NCBI GenBank assembly: GCA_052161605.1
Contig: CP197409.1
Source of the DNA: JBKCUI01 sp052161605
GTDB taxonomy: Bacteria; Planctomycetota; Planctomycetia; Pirellulales; Pirellulaceae
Length of the DNA stretch: 64,000 bases
Strand: one strand, 5' to 3'
Positions 8,856 through 17,797 of this stretch are shown here, in pieces; the stretch's first letter is position 1, and the number at the start of each line of letters is the position of its first letter. Below the pieces are notes generated by a model. The model was not told the DNA's origin. It ran no database searches and saw only the letters and a program-made list of their open reading frames with translations. Both the position numbers and the translations under genes were made by a program.

Positions 8856-10379
8856 TTAAGCTGCACCGAAGATTCGCAGGGCAGGTGCAGCTTCGGCGGC
8901 GGCGTTCTGGACTGGCACATCTTTTTCGGCTCGTAGTACCGAGTCGACGACGTCGAGATCCGAGCACGGCGACTTGGTCTGATTGTTTAGCCACCGAGCA
9001 CACCCCCAGCCTGCGAGTAGGATTTGGTCCCCTGGCCTAGCGGAACGCATCGCAAGTTCAATCGCGATCTCTCGGTTCGGGACGATTTGCACGGAAGCAG
9101 GGTCTGAACACCCGTCGAGAACTTGCCAAATCGCTTTCTGACCGGAGGAGATAGTAGCACGGCTTTGTGTCAGGATAACTTTGGAGGCCGCTTTTTCTAA
9201 GACCCGCCCGTAGGCCATCAATTGATCAGGTGTCGAGGCTTCGGGAACTTCGGCGACGCATACAATCGGCGCACCGTTTTGTCTTTGCAGTGCGTGTAGA
9301 GAAACAGCCAAGCGGTCCGCTTGATCTGCTAAGTCGATAAAGATGTTCTGTCGTGCCGCCGTAACCTTTTGCAAACGGCCGGGAATTTTCTGAAGCCTTT
9401 CTACTCCGGCGACGATTTCGTCGATCTCGAGTCCGAGCGCATAACCTATCGCGACGGCACCGAGTATGTGGCGAGCCGAGTGGTCGCCGATTAGTTTCGT
9501 CGTGATAGGTGCGATAGAGCGTCCCACCTGGACCATCATGGATTGTTCGCCATTTTCACTGTGAAGCCGGCTCGCCATGACATCGCAGGCGGCATCTAAG
9601 CCATAGCCGATGGAGAACGGTTGGTGACGTTCGATCCAGCGATTGAGTCGAGCGTCATCCGCGTTGTAAACAATGACACCGTGCTTTTTAAGTTGGTTGG
9701 TAACGCGTTGCATCGCGTTTTCTACACCGCGAGCGCGGAGTTTGTCACAGCGTTGGCTTTGTCGGAGGCTGGTGACAAGAATGACATCGAACTCAACACC
9801 TGATGCAGCTCTGGAGCAGAGCATTTCATCGGTAAGTTCGACAATGACTGCCGGGGCACCGTTTTCGTAAGCTTGGCTGATCAGTTCCGTCAGCGCGTGA
9901 GCATCGCAAGTGGAATCAGCCCGCATTCCTGTTTGATTACCGTCGCACGCACCAAGAGAGGTCGAATAGGAAACCCGTCCCCCGACATGCTTAATCATGG
10001 CTGAGGTTAACAATGATGCGATCGTTTTTCCATGGGTTCCCATGACACCGATCGTCAACAGTTTTCGGCTTGGGTATTCGTTCAGTGCGTTACAGAGCGT
10101 TGCATAAGCCTCGTTCACATCTGGCACGATGCACTGCGGTACAGGCGAGGGAAGAAAGCGTTCTGTGAGAACAGCTTTGGCACCGTTTTGAACACCGTCG
10201 ATAACTTCCCGGGCGAGATCATGCGATTCATCCAAACCAACAACGATTACCCCATCAGGTTGGATTGCTTCAGGGTTCGCGTTACAAGATCGGCACTCGA
10301 TGTCCGAAGCACCGACAATTTGTGCCTGAGGAAAGAGAGACTTTAATGATACAACAGTCTGAGATGAACAGCGACTCAT
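8856..10379 (-). CDS. Divergent MurE-like Mur ligase family protein
   Basis: A 507-residue protein. ATG 10379 is preferred because AAGGAGG is placed 8 bases upstream; an in-frame GTG at 10409 would put that site inside the gene. The three-domain Mur ligase plan is visible: N-terminal domain to about 105, P-loop GVMGTHGKT at 111-119, central ATPase domain, and a C-terminal domain (about 345-480, IPGRLQKV onward). In true MurE the C-terminal domain starts with a VDYAHTPD-like motif; here the corresponding segment reads IDLADQADRLAVSL. The E-x-SSH and TNL-DHLD landmarks of MurE are also altered (ELTDEMLCSR, VTSLRQSQR-CD). ATP binding is therefore likely kept, while the amino-acid and UDP-sugar sites look changed. 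The true substrate is unknown. Confidence 0.8.
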   Translation of the reverse strand: MSRCSSQTVVSLKSLFPQAQIVGASDIECRSCNANPEAIQPDGVIVVGLDESHDLAREVIDGVQNGAKAVLTERFLPSPVPQCIVPDVNEAYATLCNALNEYPSRKLLTIGVMGTHGKTIASLLTSAMIKHVGGRVSYSTSLGACDGNQTGMRADSTCDAHALTELISQAYENGAPAVIVELTDEMLCSRAASGVEFDVILVTSLRQSQRCDKLRARGVENAMQRVTNQLKKHGVIVYNADDARLNRWIERHQPFSIGYGLDAACDVMASRLHSENGEQSMMVQVGRSIAPITTKLIGDHSARHILGAVAIGYALGLEIDEIVAGVERLQKIPGRLQKVTAARQNIFIDLADQADRLAVSLHALQRQNGAPIVCVAEVPEASTPDQLMAYGRVLEKAASKVILTQSRATISSGQKAIWQVLDGCSDPASVQIVPNREIAIELAMRSARPGDQILLAGWGCARWLNNQTKSPCSDLDVVDSVLRAEKDVPVQNAAAEAAPALRIFGAA

Positions 10380-10565
10380 CGGTCTGGCCTCCTTGCCAAT
10401 TTTATTCACGGGTCTATTGTCCGGGGCTTTTCAATCGAATCGACCATCTTCCTGATCGCTGATTCGGTTGAGTGTGGGTACACCCCGATTACGGATCATT
10501 AACGTGATCGATTCGGCACCTAAGGTCAAGCCGAAACGAGGGGGCTCACGCCGTAGAATTTCCAT

Positions 10566-10616
10566 AAAAAAACAGGCTTTTGCTAGCAATAGCAACGTTG
10601 GCTAGTGCCTGTTTTT
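10566..10616. terminator. Terminator-like hairpin in a divergent promoter region
   Basis: The stem AAAAACAGGC (10568-10577) pairs with GCCTGTTTTT (10607-10616), with an inner CTAGC/GCTAG stem. It ends in a T run on both strands. No gene ends here: the Mur ligase starts at 10379 leftwards and the PyrK-like gene starts at 10677 rightwards. The hairpin would therefore act on a leader transcript (attenuation) or end an unannotated small RNA. Confidence 0.55.
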
Positions 10617-10676
10617 GGTTGCTAGGTTATCATCCCGTATGCGTGATGGCGATGCGATGGACCGAAGCATGTTTGA

Positions 10677-11594
10677 GTGAAAGTTTTGATGACACAAGCA
10701 GAATGCGTTAAACCTCGATTCGAGTTTTTGACAACACACATAGTGGAGCACAAGCCGATTGCATCGGGAACTTGGCAGCTTACGTTTCATGCTCCCGAGT
10801 TCGCGGCCAAGGCACTGCCGGGTCAATTTTTTATGATTAGGATCGCTGGGCACAATGATCCACTCATCGGACGCGCTTTGGCTATGTTCGATCGGCATCG
10901 AGATTCCGAGGGGGCGTTAAAAGCATTAAGCGTGGTTTACACGGTAAAAGGTAAATTCACGACCGCTATGTCCCAAAGAAAGGCCGGGGATCTGATCGAG
11001 GTCTGGGGCCCGCTTGGAAATGTTTTTTCCGTTGAGCCTGTTGATCATTTGATCTTAGTTGCGGGGGGTGTTGGCCAGACCCCCATGTTAACCTATGCTG
11101 AGGCAGCCCTCGGTTTGGAATCGTTCGGTGCACCGGGTAGTTCTAGTGTTGGTGAATTAGACGTGCCAACTGAGATGAAGGGGCCGTTCGCCAAGAGGGT
11201 CACATTATGCTACGGCGCGAGAACCAAGGATCTTTTGGCAGGATTGGACCGATTTGAAAAGGTATGCAGCAACGTGATCATTGCAACGGAAGATGGTTCA
11301 GCCGGGATCCAGGGACGCGTTACAACACCGCTCGAGGAGATTCTGCAAACGGAAAATTCGAAGTCTTGCCGAGTCGCGTGTTGTGGCCCTGAACCGATGA
11401 TGCATGCGGTCAGCAATCTCGCAAAAACCTATAATGTGCCTTGCGAGGTTTCCCTCGAGACTCCCATGGCTTGTGGAATTGGGATATGTTTTACGTGTGT
11501 AGCGAAAGTACACCAACCAGACGGCGAATGGGACTACAAACGAACATGCGTGGAAGGCCCCATTTTTGATGCTAACAGTATTTGTTGGGATTGA
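10677..11594 (+). CDS. pyrK: Dihydroorotate dehydrogenase electron-transfer subunit-like FAD/[2Fe-2S] protein
   Basis: A 305-residue protein from GTG 10677; ATG 10689 is an alternative and neither has a strong Shine-Dalgarno site. It follows the PyrK plan: a flavin-binding beta-barrel (PGQFFMIRI, IGRALAMFD), an NAD-binding Rossmann part (LILVAGGVGQTPMLTYAEAAL) and four C-terminal cysteines at 266, 271, 274 and 291 in the CGIGICFTC arrangement that holds a [2Fe-2S] cluster. In PyrDB-type enzymes this subunit passes electrons from dihydroorotate oxidation to NAD+. No pyrD is in the window, so partnership with another flavoenzyme cannot be excluded. A terminator-like hairpin about 60 bp upstream may regulate it. 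Confidence 0.8.
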   Translation: MKVLMTQAECVKPRFEFLTTHIVEHKPIASGTWQLTFHAPEFAAKALPGQFFMIRIAGHNDPLIGRALAMFDRHRDSEGALKALSVVYTVKGKFTTAMSQRKAGDLIEVWGPLGNVFSVEPVDHLILVAGGVGQTPMLTYAEAALGLESFGAPGSSSVGELDVPTEMKGPFAKRVTLCYGARTKDLLAGLDRFEKVCSNVIIATEDGSAGIQGRVTTPLEEILQTENSKSCRVACCGPEPMMHAVSNLAKTYNVPCEVSLETPMACGIGICFTCVAKVHQPDGEWDYKRTCVEGPIFDANSICWD

Positions 11595-11671
11595 GTTACA
11601 CACACAATGCAGGGTTGCAGTTCTTGGTCCGCTGAACACAAATATAGACACTAACTAAGAAATTTCGATCT

Positions 11672-12445
11672 ATGGAAAATGATTCTGAGTCCCCCGAAAC
11701 CGACATGAAGCCGGAAGAATCGACTAGCACCATCCCTTCAACGCCTGCGGTTGCCCCAGAATGGAAGCCTCTCAATGCAAACCAACGAAGGGTATTGGGA
11801 ACATTGATGGAGAAGTCGAAAACGACACCAGATGCGTATCCCATGTCTTACACCGGGCTAGCAACAGGTTGCAATCAAAAGAGCAATCGAGATCCAATTT
11901 CCAATTTATCCGTTGAGCAAGTGGAAGCGATTGTCGACGAGCTTCGTGCGGTCGGAGCCGCTGCTATTATCCAGGGATCCGGCAGAGTGACGAAGGTTAG
12001 GCACTATGCGTACAACTGGTTGGGCTTGAGCAAAGTCGAAGCGGCGGTGATGACGGAACTGCTGTTGCGAGGCGCTCAGACGATGGGAGAGCTACGAACG
12101 CGAGCTTCCAGGATGGAGCCGATATCTGATCTGTCAGTCCTCCAGGAGATTTTCGATGGACTCAAGCAAAGGGGACTAGTCGTCGCGCTCACTCCGCCAG
12201 GCCGGGGGCAGATCGTGTCACACAACCTGTATCCTGAATGGGAGCTGGAAAAGCTCAAGGGTTCAAAATGGGATTCACCAACGAACAGCGAATCCTCGAG
12301 TGATGCAGGTCCAGGATCTCATGCAAGCAAGGTTGACGGTGGGGAGTTAGCTGCATTGCGAACCGAGGTCAATGACCTCAAGGAAACGGTGCGAACTCTA
12401 TCAGAACGCTTGGAGCGTCTAGAAAAAGACCTTGGTGTGTCCTAG
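11672..12445 (+). CDS. yceH: YceH/UPF0502 (DUF480) family protein
   Basis: A 257-residue protein. After a variable acidic N terminus (about 1-32), the DUF480 body runs from WKPLNANQRRVLGTLMEK through TPDAYPMSYTGLATGCNQKSNRDP to the second winged-helix half (KVEAAVMTELLLRGAQTMGELRTRASRMEP). Family structures contain two winged-helix domains; the function is unclear. The C terminus (about 227-256) is a predicted coiled coil (LRTEVNDLKETVRTLSERLERLEKDL), which suggests oligomerisation. The gene follows the PyrK-like gene by 77 bp and may share its transcript. Confidence 0.93.
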   Translation: MENDSESPETDMKPEESTSTIPSTPAVAPEWKPLNANQRRVLGTLMEKSKTTPDAYPMSYTGLATGCNQKSNRDPISNLSVEQVEAIVDELRAVGAAAIIQGSGRVTKVRHYAYNWLGLSKVEAAVMTELLLRGAQTMGELRTRASRMEPISDLSVLQEIFDGLKQRGLVVALTPPGRGQIVSHNLYPEWELEKLKGSKWDSPTNSESSSDAGPGSHASKVDGGELAALRTEVNDLKETVRTLSERLERLEKDLGVS

Positions 12446-12481
12446 CTCGGTACGGATTGCTAAGCGATAAACTGATTTCAG

Positions 12482-12519
12482 GCCGTAACATGCCGCAAAG
12501 CAACGCTGTTACGGCATGT
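12482..12519. terminator. Two overlapping alternative hairpins between convergent genes
   Basis: GCCGTAACA (12482-12490) pairs with TGTTACGGC (12507-12515) over 9 bp. ACATGCCG (12488-12495) pairs with CGGCATGT (12512-12519) over 8 bp. The two pairings share bases and exclude each other. The site lies between the convergent yceH-like and TlpA-like genes and probably ends transcription, though no strong T run follows. Confidence 0.5.
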
Positions 12520-12550
12520 ACACTAGGTTTCAATGACTAACCGGAACTAA

Positions 12551-13753
12551 CTACTCCTCGGTCTTGGTTACGAGGCCCCGCTTCTCGAGCTGCTTGCCGA
12601 TGTATTCGCTCAGCTTGGGACCTCGCAGCTGTCGCGATGTGCCGATAATCTCTCCCGTGTTACCATCGACGAGCAATACGAATGGGATACCGGAGACATC
12701 GTAGGTGGTGGCTAAGTCGATGTCCCAACCTTTACCCTGATAGACTTGCGCCCATGGTAATTCTCGCTCCTTGAGGAACTCTCTCACCTTTTCATCCATA
12801 CCAGCATTGTCCAAACTGATACCGAGGATCTCAAAGCCTTTGTCATGCCAATCGTCGTACGCTTGCTTCATGTTTGGAATTTCTGCGATGCAAGGTCCGC
12901 ACCATGTTGCCCAGAAGTCGAGCATCACGATCTTGCCAGCATAGGTCGATGGGAACTTGATCTCCGCATCATCCATGCTAGTTGCAGTGAACTCGATCAC
13001 CTTCTTGCCCATGCTCAAATCGGGAGGCGGCGGTAGCTGATCGACTTGCTTTTCCGACACCTTCAGAGCAAGCTTCTTGTCAGCAACAGAAAATTCATAT
13101 GTCGTACCTGTGAAGTTGAAAGGCTTACCGACCGCTGCGATTTCGTATCGTCGACTGATCACCCCATTGCCATCACGATCGATTGAAAGTGGTGCATTGT
13201 CAGAGGGAGCACCAGCGAGAAAGGTGCTAAAGTCTTTTCCATCGAGCTTAAATTTGTATTCGTATCCAAAGTCAGCATAGTACATAAGTGTGTTAGCAAG
13301 CGGTTTGCGTCGCGGATCTTTCGGATCAAAGCGATACATATTGACCGTTCCCACATCACCGCTTGGCAGTTCGATTTTGCATGAACCGCTAAATTGTTGA
13401 AACTCGCCAACTTTCTGAGCTTGCCACGTCGTGTCCGGATCGTTTGTTAAATCGCCATCGCGATCCGAATCAACAAAGAATCGCGCATCACCTTCTTCGG
13501 GTTCGTCTAGTACGAACGCCCACTCACTCCCGCCGATCTTTAGCATCCCGAACTTGGGGTTGGCAAGCCCCTCCGGTAGCTTCTTAACGATCTCCTCCGT
13601 TAGATCCATCTCGGCCCTTACAGGTGAGTAGCCACCGACCCGCTGTGTAACCCCTTCACCAATGAATGCCTGTGTCAGTTCGTCCGCGAAAACGAACGAA
13701 GTCGCCCCACTGGCCGCGATGGCCATCCCCAATGTAAAGTGCTTTATCGCCAT
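12551..13753 (-). CDS. Exported TlpA-like thioredoxin-domain protein
   Basis: A 400-residue protein. ATG 13753 is chosen because GGAG sits 7 bases upstream and a signal peptide (MAIKHFTLGMAIAASGATSF, about 1-23) starts there. Residues about 24-255 form an uncharacterised beta-rich domain containing EF-hand-like DSDRDGDLTND and DRDGNGVI stretches. Residues about 262-392 are a TlpA/AlkC-type thioredoxin domain with FWATWCGPC, the redox pair being Cys285 and Cys288, the family GISLDNA stretch and the cis-proline loop GIPFVLLVD. This C-terminal half is typical of extracytoplasmic thiol-disulfide reductases; the partner is unknown. Confidence 0.9.
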   Translation of the reverse strand: MAIKHFTLGMAIAASGATSFVFADELTQAFIGEGVTQRVGGYSPVRAEMDLTEEIVKKLPEGLANPKFGMLKIGGSEWAFVLDEPEEGDARFFVDSDRDGDLTNDPDTTWQAQKVGEFQQFSGSCKIELPSGDVGTVNMYRFDPKDPRRKPLANTLMYYADFGYEYKFKLDGKDFSTFLAGAPSDNAPLSIDRDGNGVISRRYEIAAVGKPFNFTGTTYEFSVADKKLALKVSEKQVDQLPPPPDLSMGKKVIEFTATSMDDAEIKFPSTYAGKIVMLDFWATWCGPCIAEIPNMKQAYDDWHDKGFEILGISLDNAGMDEKVREFLKERELPWAQVYQGKGWDIDLATTYDVSGIPFVLLVDGNTGEIIGTSRQLRGPKLSEYIGKQLEKRGLVTKTEE

Positions 13754-14003
13754 GAAAGATCTCCGATTAATGCGACAAAAGAAAACCAAAAATTCAAACC
13801 TGAGAGGAAACTCAAATTGTACCCGAGAAAAAAGGCTGCGTAACTAGCTTGCGGTGAAAGCAACGCCTGATACTTTTGCTTTTCCGATCGAAAATTTGGG
13901 AAAGGGAAATCAAGCTTGCTTGTAGTCACCTGTGGAGTTTGCGACACTTATGGAGGCGTGTGTTCCAACGTAGGGCTTTTCCTCTCAACCAACGAGGCCA
14001 GCG

Positions 14004-16598
14004 ATGAACCGTTACTCTCTATCCGCGTTCCTTGTAACTTCACTTCTTTTTGCAGGGGTTTTTGGCGAAGACCGGATTGAGCAATCCCATCTTCTGTCGC
14101 TGGTTAGTGTGGGTGGTGTTGATACCTTGGCGATATCGACTATTCCTGCATCAAACGCCAAAGATCAGTCGATCTCGACTCGTACACTTTTCTCCGAACA
14201 AGGAATGTCGCAATATGGCTTCTGTGGTGTGTACGGAGGCTATCTCATCGTCCTGGAGGAGTTCCACACACTTCCAACTCGATTGTTGGCGATCGAATTG
14301 ACCACTGGAAAGAAGAAGCTGATTTCGCAAGCTACATGCGTGAAAGCCTTATTGGTGAATCACCATTTATATTTTGTTGTCAAATTACAGGCTCACGAAA
14401 ACCAGCCAGATCAACCGCGTCATGCGTTGTACTGGATGGATCTTAGGACTGGTAATCAAAAGGAACTCTGCCTCTTGACCAATACGAACTCTCACGCAGC
14501 GTTGTTCGACAAGGAGATCTCGCTAGCCGCCACTGTGGATGGTTCCAAAATTGCCGTAACGGAATGGTCGACCGATGACGACGACCAGGTCGGGTTCGAC
14601 AGACAGTGCCGAATAGTAACGGTCGACACTCAGACAGGAGAAGTGACTCGATCACAACAAAAGTACTCTGGTGGCAACTCGCTGACCGGCGCTTTAGATT
14701 CGACTATAGCACCCAAGATTTTTTGGCGAGACGACCAGACTCTTCTGGTCACGTCCGGCCGTGGCGACATATCTCAAAAATTGTACAGTTACGATCCAAC
14801 GACACAGTCATCCGAAGAAGTTTGCCATTTTCCGATATTCTACGGTAGAGGCGTTGACCCAAAGTTTTCCTTCGGAGGGAATGGAAAGATCTTGGTTCGC
14901 TTGGGTTTACTCGGATTTTTTGAGATACTCTTTCCAAGCAAGAAACTAAAGGAATACGTTGGATTGATCGAGGGATATCCGCTAAAGAAAGACGGTAATC
15001 GGCTTTCTTTGTATTACGCGGACAAGGAGTTGGAATCGGAGTTTGATTCGTCAAGAGTTTTCGTTTCATCAGATTCCCAGCAAATTGCGTGGCTGCCAAG
15101 TGCCGCACAAAAAGGAGTCGTTCTCAGCAAACCGATGGAATTGAAAGTGCATGATCGATCTCGAGGTCTGCGAACCGTAACGACTCAAACCTTTCCCTAT
15201 CGTTTTCAAAGCACAAACAACGATCACACTGCGGTATGTTTATGGGTGTCGGATAGAGACCTTCCACGATCAATCGTCTTCGATCAGCTAAGCGACTACT
15301 CCAAAGACCAGATACCACCGCACATTGACTCTCGGCCTTCCGTTGATGAAGTACTCGAAGTTTCCTTAAAAACAGACAAGCTTCGTTATGAACAACACGA
15401 ACCGATCGCGCTGACGATTACCCTTAGAAATCTTACAGATACTCCGATACACTTGGAGTCTCGTTGGCTAAAGCAAGGCTCGCAACCGTTCAACGATCTG
15501 TATCTAGTAGCCAGGACATCAAAGATTGAGATTCCGATCAAAGAGGGGTTTACGGGGGAGTTGCTTGATGAGTTCGCAACCATTCCTGCCCGCGAATCCA
15601 ACGATTTCGATCTCTTGGTTGAGTCTTCTGAAATCGGACCGCAAGAATTTCAAATGCGATTTGAATGTTATTCGCTGTGGCGGGGGCATTTGAAAGCTTC
15701 TGCGAAATTCCAAGTTGACCAGGGTAGGAATGAAGCGGAGTTGAAACGAAAAAAGTTCGATCGGTTACTAACGCAAGAACTTAGGGAGTATCGGAACAAT
15801 CCGACAGGAAAAGCTAAGAGAGATCGATTTCAATCATTGGGTCCATCGTGCTTGCCATGGCTTGCGGAGCACCTACAGAACTGCGATGACCTATCTTTTC
15901 GTCAATTCTTAAGCGACGCACTGTCAGCAATTGCCGACGAAACGACTTTGCCATTTCTTAAGGGGCTTCTAGAGACGGATTTAGAGATTGATGGCGGTTT
16001 GCTTATCGCGCCTCTTTGGGGAATCTATCACCGTGGTGATTTTGCTTCTCGACCGGTACCTGAGACTGTCCTGCTACTCATAGAAGCAGGCAAGCATCGG
16101 AGTGTCGAGGTTCGAAAGCGGGCGGTCGCGACGCTTTGCCATTGTGTTAACGAAACCGTCGACGCGTTTATGCAGCATGCCGCAGAGGACAGCAATCCGG
16201 AGGTTGCCTCCATAGCAGCCAGATACGTCGCCGCTAGACAGCAGCTATCATTACAAATTTGGCTAACCGAAGCCCGATTTACGATGACACCCGCCGGGTT
16301 AGTCGCAGCTCGCTCTATCATACATGAGCTCGAACAGCTATCTCAGGAAAAGCGTGGCATGATGCCAGAAGGGACTTTTGAGGAGGTCATTGCGGACACC
16401 TCGAAAGTGGCACAGTATTTATCTACCCTCAAGGCATGGATATTGTATTGCGCAACCAATCCACGTACTGTCGGTCCATTCTTTGACAAAGATCGAAACG
16501 CGGCTACTTGGTGGATGGGATGGGGAATTGATCGCTATGCAAGCGGTGCAAATGTACCGATCAAATTGAATCCCCGATCCAAGAAGTTTCTAGACTGA
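14004..16598 (+). CDS. Large exported protein with propeller-like N terminus and HEAT-like C terminus
   Basis: An 864-residue protein with a signal peptide (about 1-22). Residues about 30-440 consist of repeated short beta segments with phrases such as LVVNHHLYFVVKL, RHALYWMDLRTGNQKEL and KIFWRDDQTLLVTSGR, consistent with a TolB-like beta-propeller. Residues about 455-570 look like an immunoglobulin-like or BsuPI-type domain (LRYEQHEPIALTITLRNLTDTPIHL). Residues about 640-750 carry helical HEAT-like repeats (LPWLAEHLQNCDD, LPFLKGLLETD, VRKRAVATLCHCV). This assignment is by appearance only; I recognise no catalytic residues or named family. It is divergent from the TlpA-like gene, separated by 250 bp. 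Confidence 0.65.
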   Translation: MNRYSLSAFLVTSLLFAGVFGEDRIEQSHLLSLVSVGGVDTLAISTIPASNAKDQSISTRTLFSEQGMSQYGFCGVYGGYLIVLEEFHTLPTRLLAIELTTGKKKLISQATCVKALLVNHHLYFVVKLQAHENQPDQPRHALYWMDLRTGNQKELCLLTNTNSHAALFDKEISLAATVDGSKIAVTEWSTDDDDQVGFDRQCRIVTVDTQTGEVTRSQQKYSGGNSLTGALDSTIAPKIFWRDDQTLLVTSGRGDISQKLYSYDPTTQSSEEVCHFPIFYGRGVDPKFSFGGNGKILVRLGLLGFFEILFPSKKLKEYVGLIEGYPLKKDGNRLSLYYADKELESEFDSSRVFVSSDSQQIAWLPSAAQKGVVLSKPMELKVHDRSRGLRTVTTQTFPYRFQSTNNDHTAVCLWVSDRDLPRSIVFDQLSDYSKDQIPPHIDSRPSVDEVLEVSLKTDKLRYEQHEPIALTITLRNLTDTPIHLESRWLKQGSQPFNDLYLVARTSKIEIPIKEGFTGELLDEFATIPARESNDFDLLVESSEIGPQEFQMRFECYSLWRGHLKASAKFQVDQGRNEAELKRKKFDRLLTQELREYRNNPTGKAKRDRFQSLGPSCLPWLAEHLQNCDDLSFRQFLSDALSAIADETTLPFLKGLLETDLEIDGGLLIAPLWGIYHRGDFASRPVPETVLLLIEAGKHRSVEVRKRAVATLCHCVNETVDAFMQHAAEDSNPEVASIAARYVAARQQLSLQIWLTEARFTMTPAGLVAARSIIHELEQLSQEKRGMMPEGTFEEVIADTSKVAQYLSTLKAWILYCATNPRTVGPFFDKDRNAATWWMGWGIDRYASGANVPIKLNPRSKKFLD

Positions 16599-16732
16599 CA
16601 CATCGCCCCCATTGCGAGGCGGTTAAATCCGGATTGTTGTCAGTCAGGCTGTTGAGCGAAACCTCAGTACCGATAAATAATACGAAACCCCTATCTATTT
16701 GGAGTGTTTGCCCGGAGTCTTTCGAGCACCGC

Positions 16733-17797
16733 TCAATCCACAATCAAAATCTCTGCCAGTTGAAGTAGCAATGACTCTAGCTGGTTCGCGTACTCGTCTC
16801 CGTCTAGTTGACCTTTCTGCTTTCGAAGTCGCTCTATCCGGGCCTCAATCTCTTGCGCCTGCGCAACCATTTCAGGAGGCAATCCAGGAGACTCGCCAAG
16901 TCGAGCGATGATGACTCTCCTCGCAAAGTCGCCATCCAATCGCAATCCGTCGCTCGGGGCCTTGACCGCTCGCAGGCCTCTGAAAAAGAGTGCCGGCGTT
17001 CCGCGCTTGTCCCCATTGTCATCCAATAACGCTTGCTCGCTCGCGAGCCGCCCCTCGTCTTGATAGAAACGTGCCACTCCCGAAGAAGCAGCTAAGAATG
17101 CCTCGAGAACGGAGATCTGATCGTCATGATCGAGATCACTGCGTGGATCCGTTAGCGCCCTCGAGAAGTAATCCGCGAACCGCGAGTAATTTTGTTCTGA
17201 ACCACTTTTCGTTGCCGTTATCACGATGCGATTCTCACCCGACAACTCTGCCAAGAATGGTCCACTGGACGAAAAGCAGTTGATAATGACCCACTCGTGA
17301 GACGAACCTTTCAGCGCTGATGCAAGCTCCTTAGCTGACAGATCGGGGCCTGCCAAGTTGAATTTGCTCCCCGTTCGATCCGATGTTCCATGTCCAATAA
17401 AAATGATCCATCTGGGCTGATTCACCGCCTGCTCTTTCGACGTGCCATCGGTTGCGGTTGGAATAGTCTGAGCATTCTGACTCTGGATCCAATCGAGAAT
17501 CTGCTCGCGATGGCTACCGGAAACATCGTCTCCCTTTTCTGCCGACTCATTCTCCTCGGATTCCTCTTCCGCTAGGCCCGTTCCATCTAAGAGCGTAACG
17601 ACCGATTCACCGAAGGCACGCTTCCAGCGATCGGCGGCGGCTTTAAAGATGGTCCCATATTCGGGCTCACCTTGGGCACCGACAACCAACAAGACCTGAG
17701 GCTCGCTAGCTGAATCGCTCGCTATGAGCGTTGTATTCAACGCTGATGTAAACAATCCCAAACAGATAGTTGAGGCGATGTGCCTATGCCATGCCAT
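16733..17797 (-). CDS. Exported caspase-like (clan CD) peptidase
   Basis: A 354-residue protein with a signal peptide (about 1-27). The core has the clan CD pattern: a strand WIIFIGHGT with candidate catalytic His136, and a later strand VIINCFSSSG with candidate Cys174, followed by ITATKSG and a helical region. This arrangement is shared by C13 (legumain-type) and C14 (caspase-type) enzymes. An acidic insertion lies at about 75-92, and the C terminus is a charged helical segment (about 305-345). The start overlaps the end of the upstream vWA gene by 14 bp, so the two are probably translationally coupled. Substrate and activation are unknown. Confidence 0.75.
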   Translation of the reverse strand: MAWHRHIASTICLGLFTSALNTTLIASDSASEPQVLLVVGAQGEPEYGTIFKAAADRWKRAFGESVVTLLDGTGLAEEESEENESAEKGDDVSGSHREQILDWIQSQNAQTIPTATDGTSKEQAVNQPRWIIFIGHGTSDRTGSKFNLAGPDLSAKELASALKGSSHEWVIINCFSSSGPFLAELSGENRIVITATKSGSEQNYSRFADYFSRALTDPRSDLDHDDQISVLEAFLAASSGVARFYQDEGRLASEQALLDDNGDKRGTPALFFRGLRAVKAPSDGLRLDGDFARRVIIARLGESPGLPPEMVAQAQEIEARIERLRKQKGQLDGDEYANQLESLLLQLAEILIVD

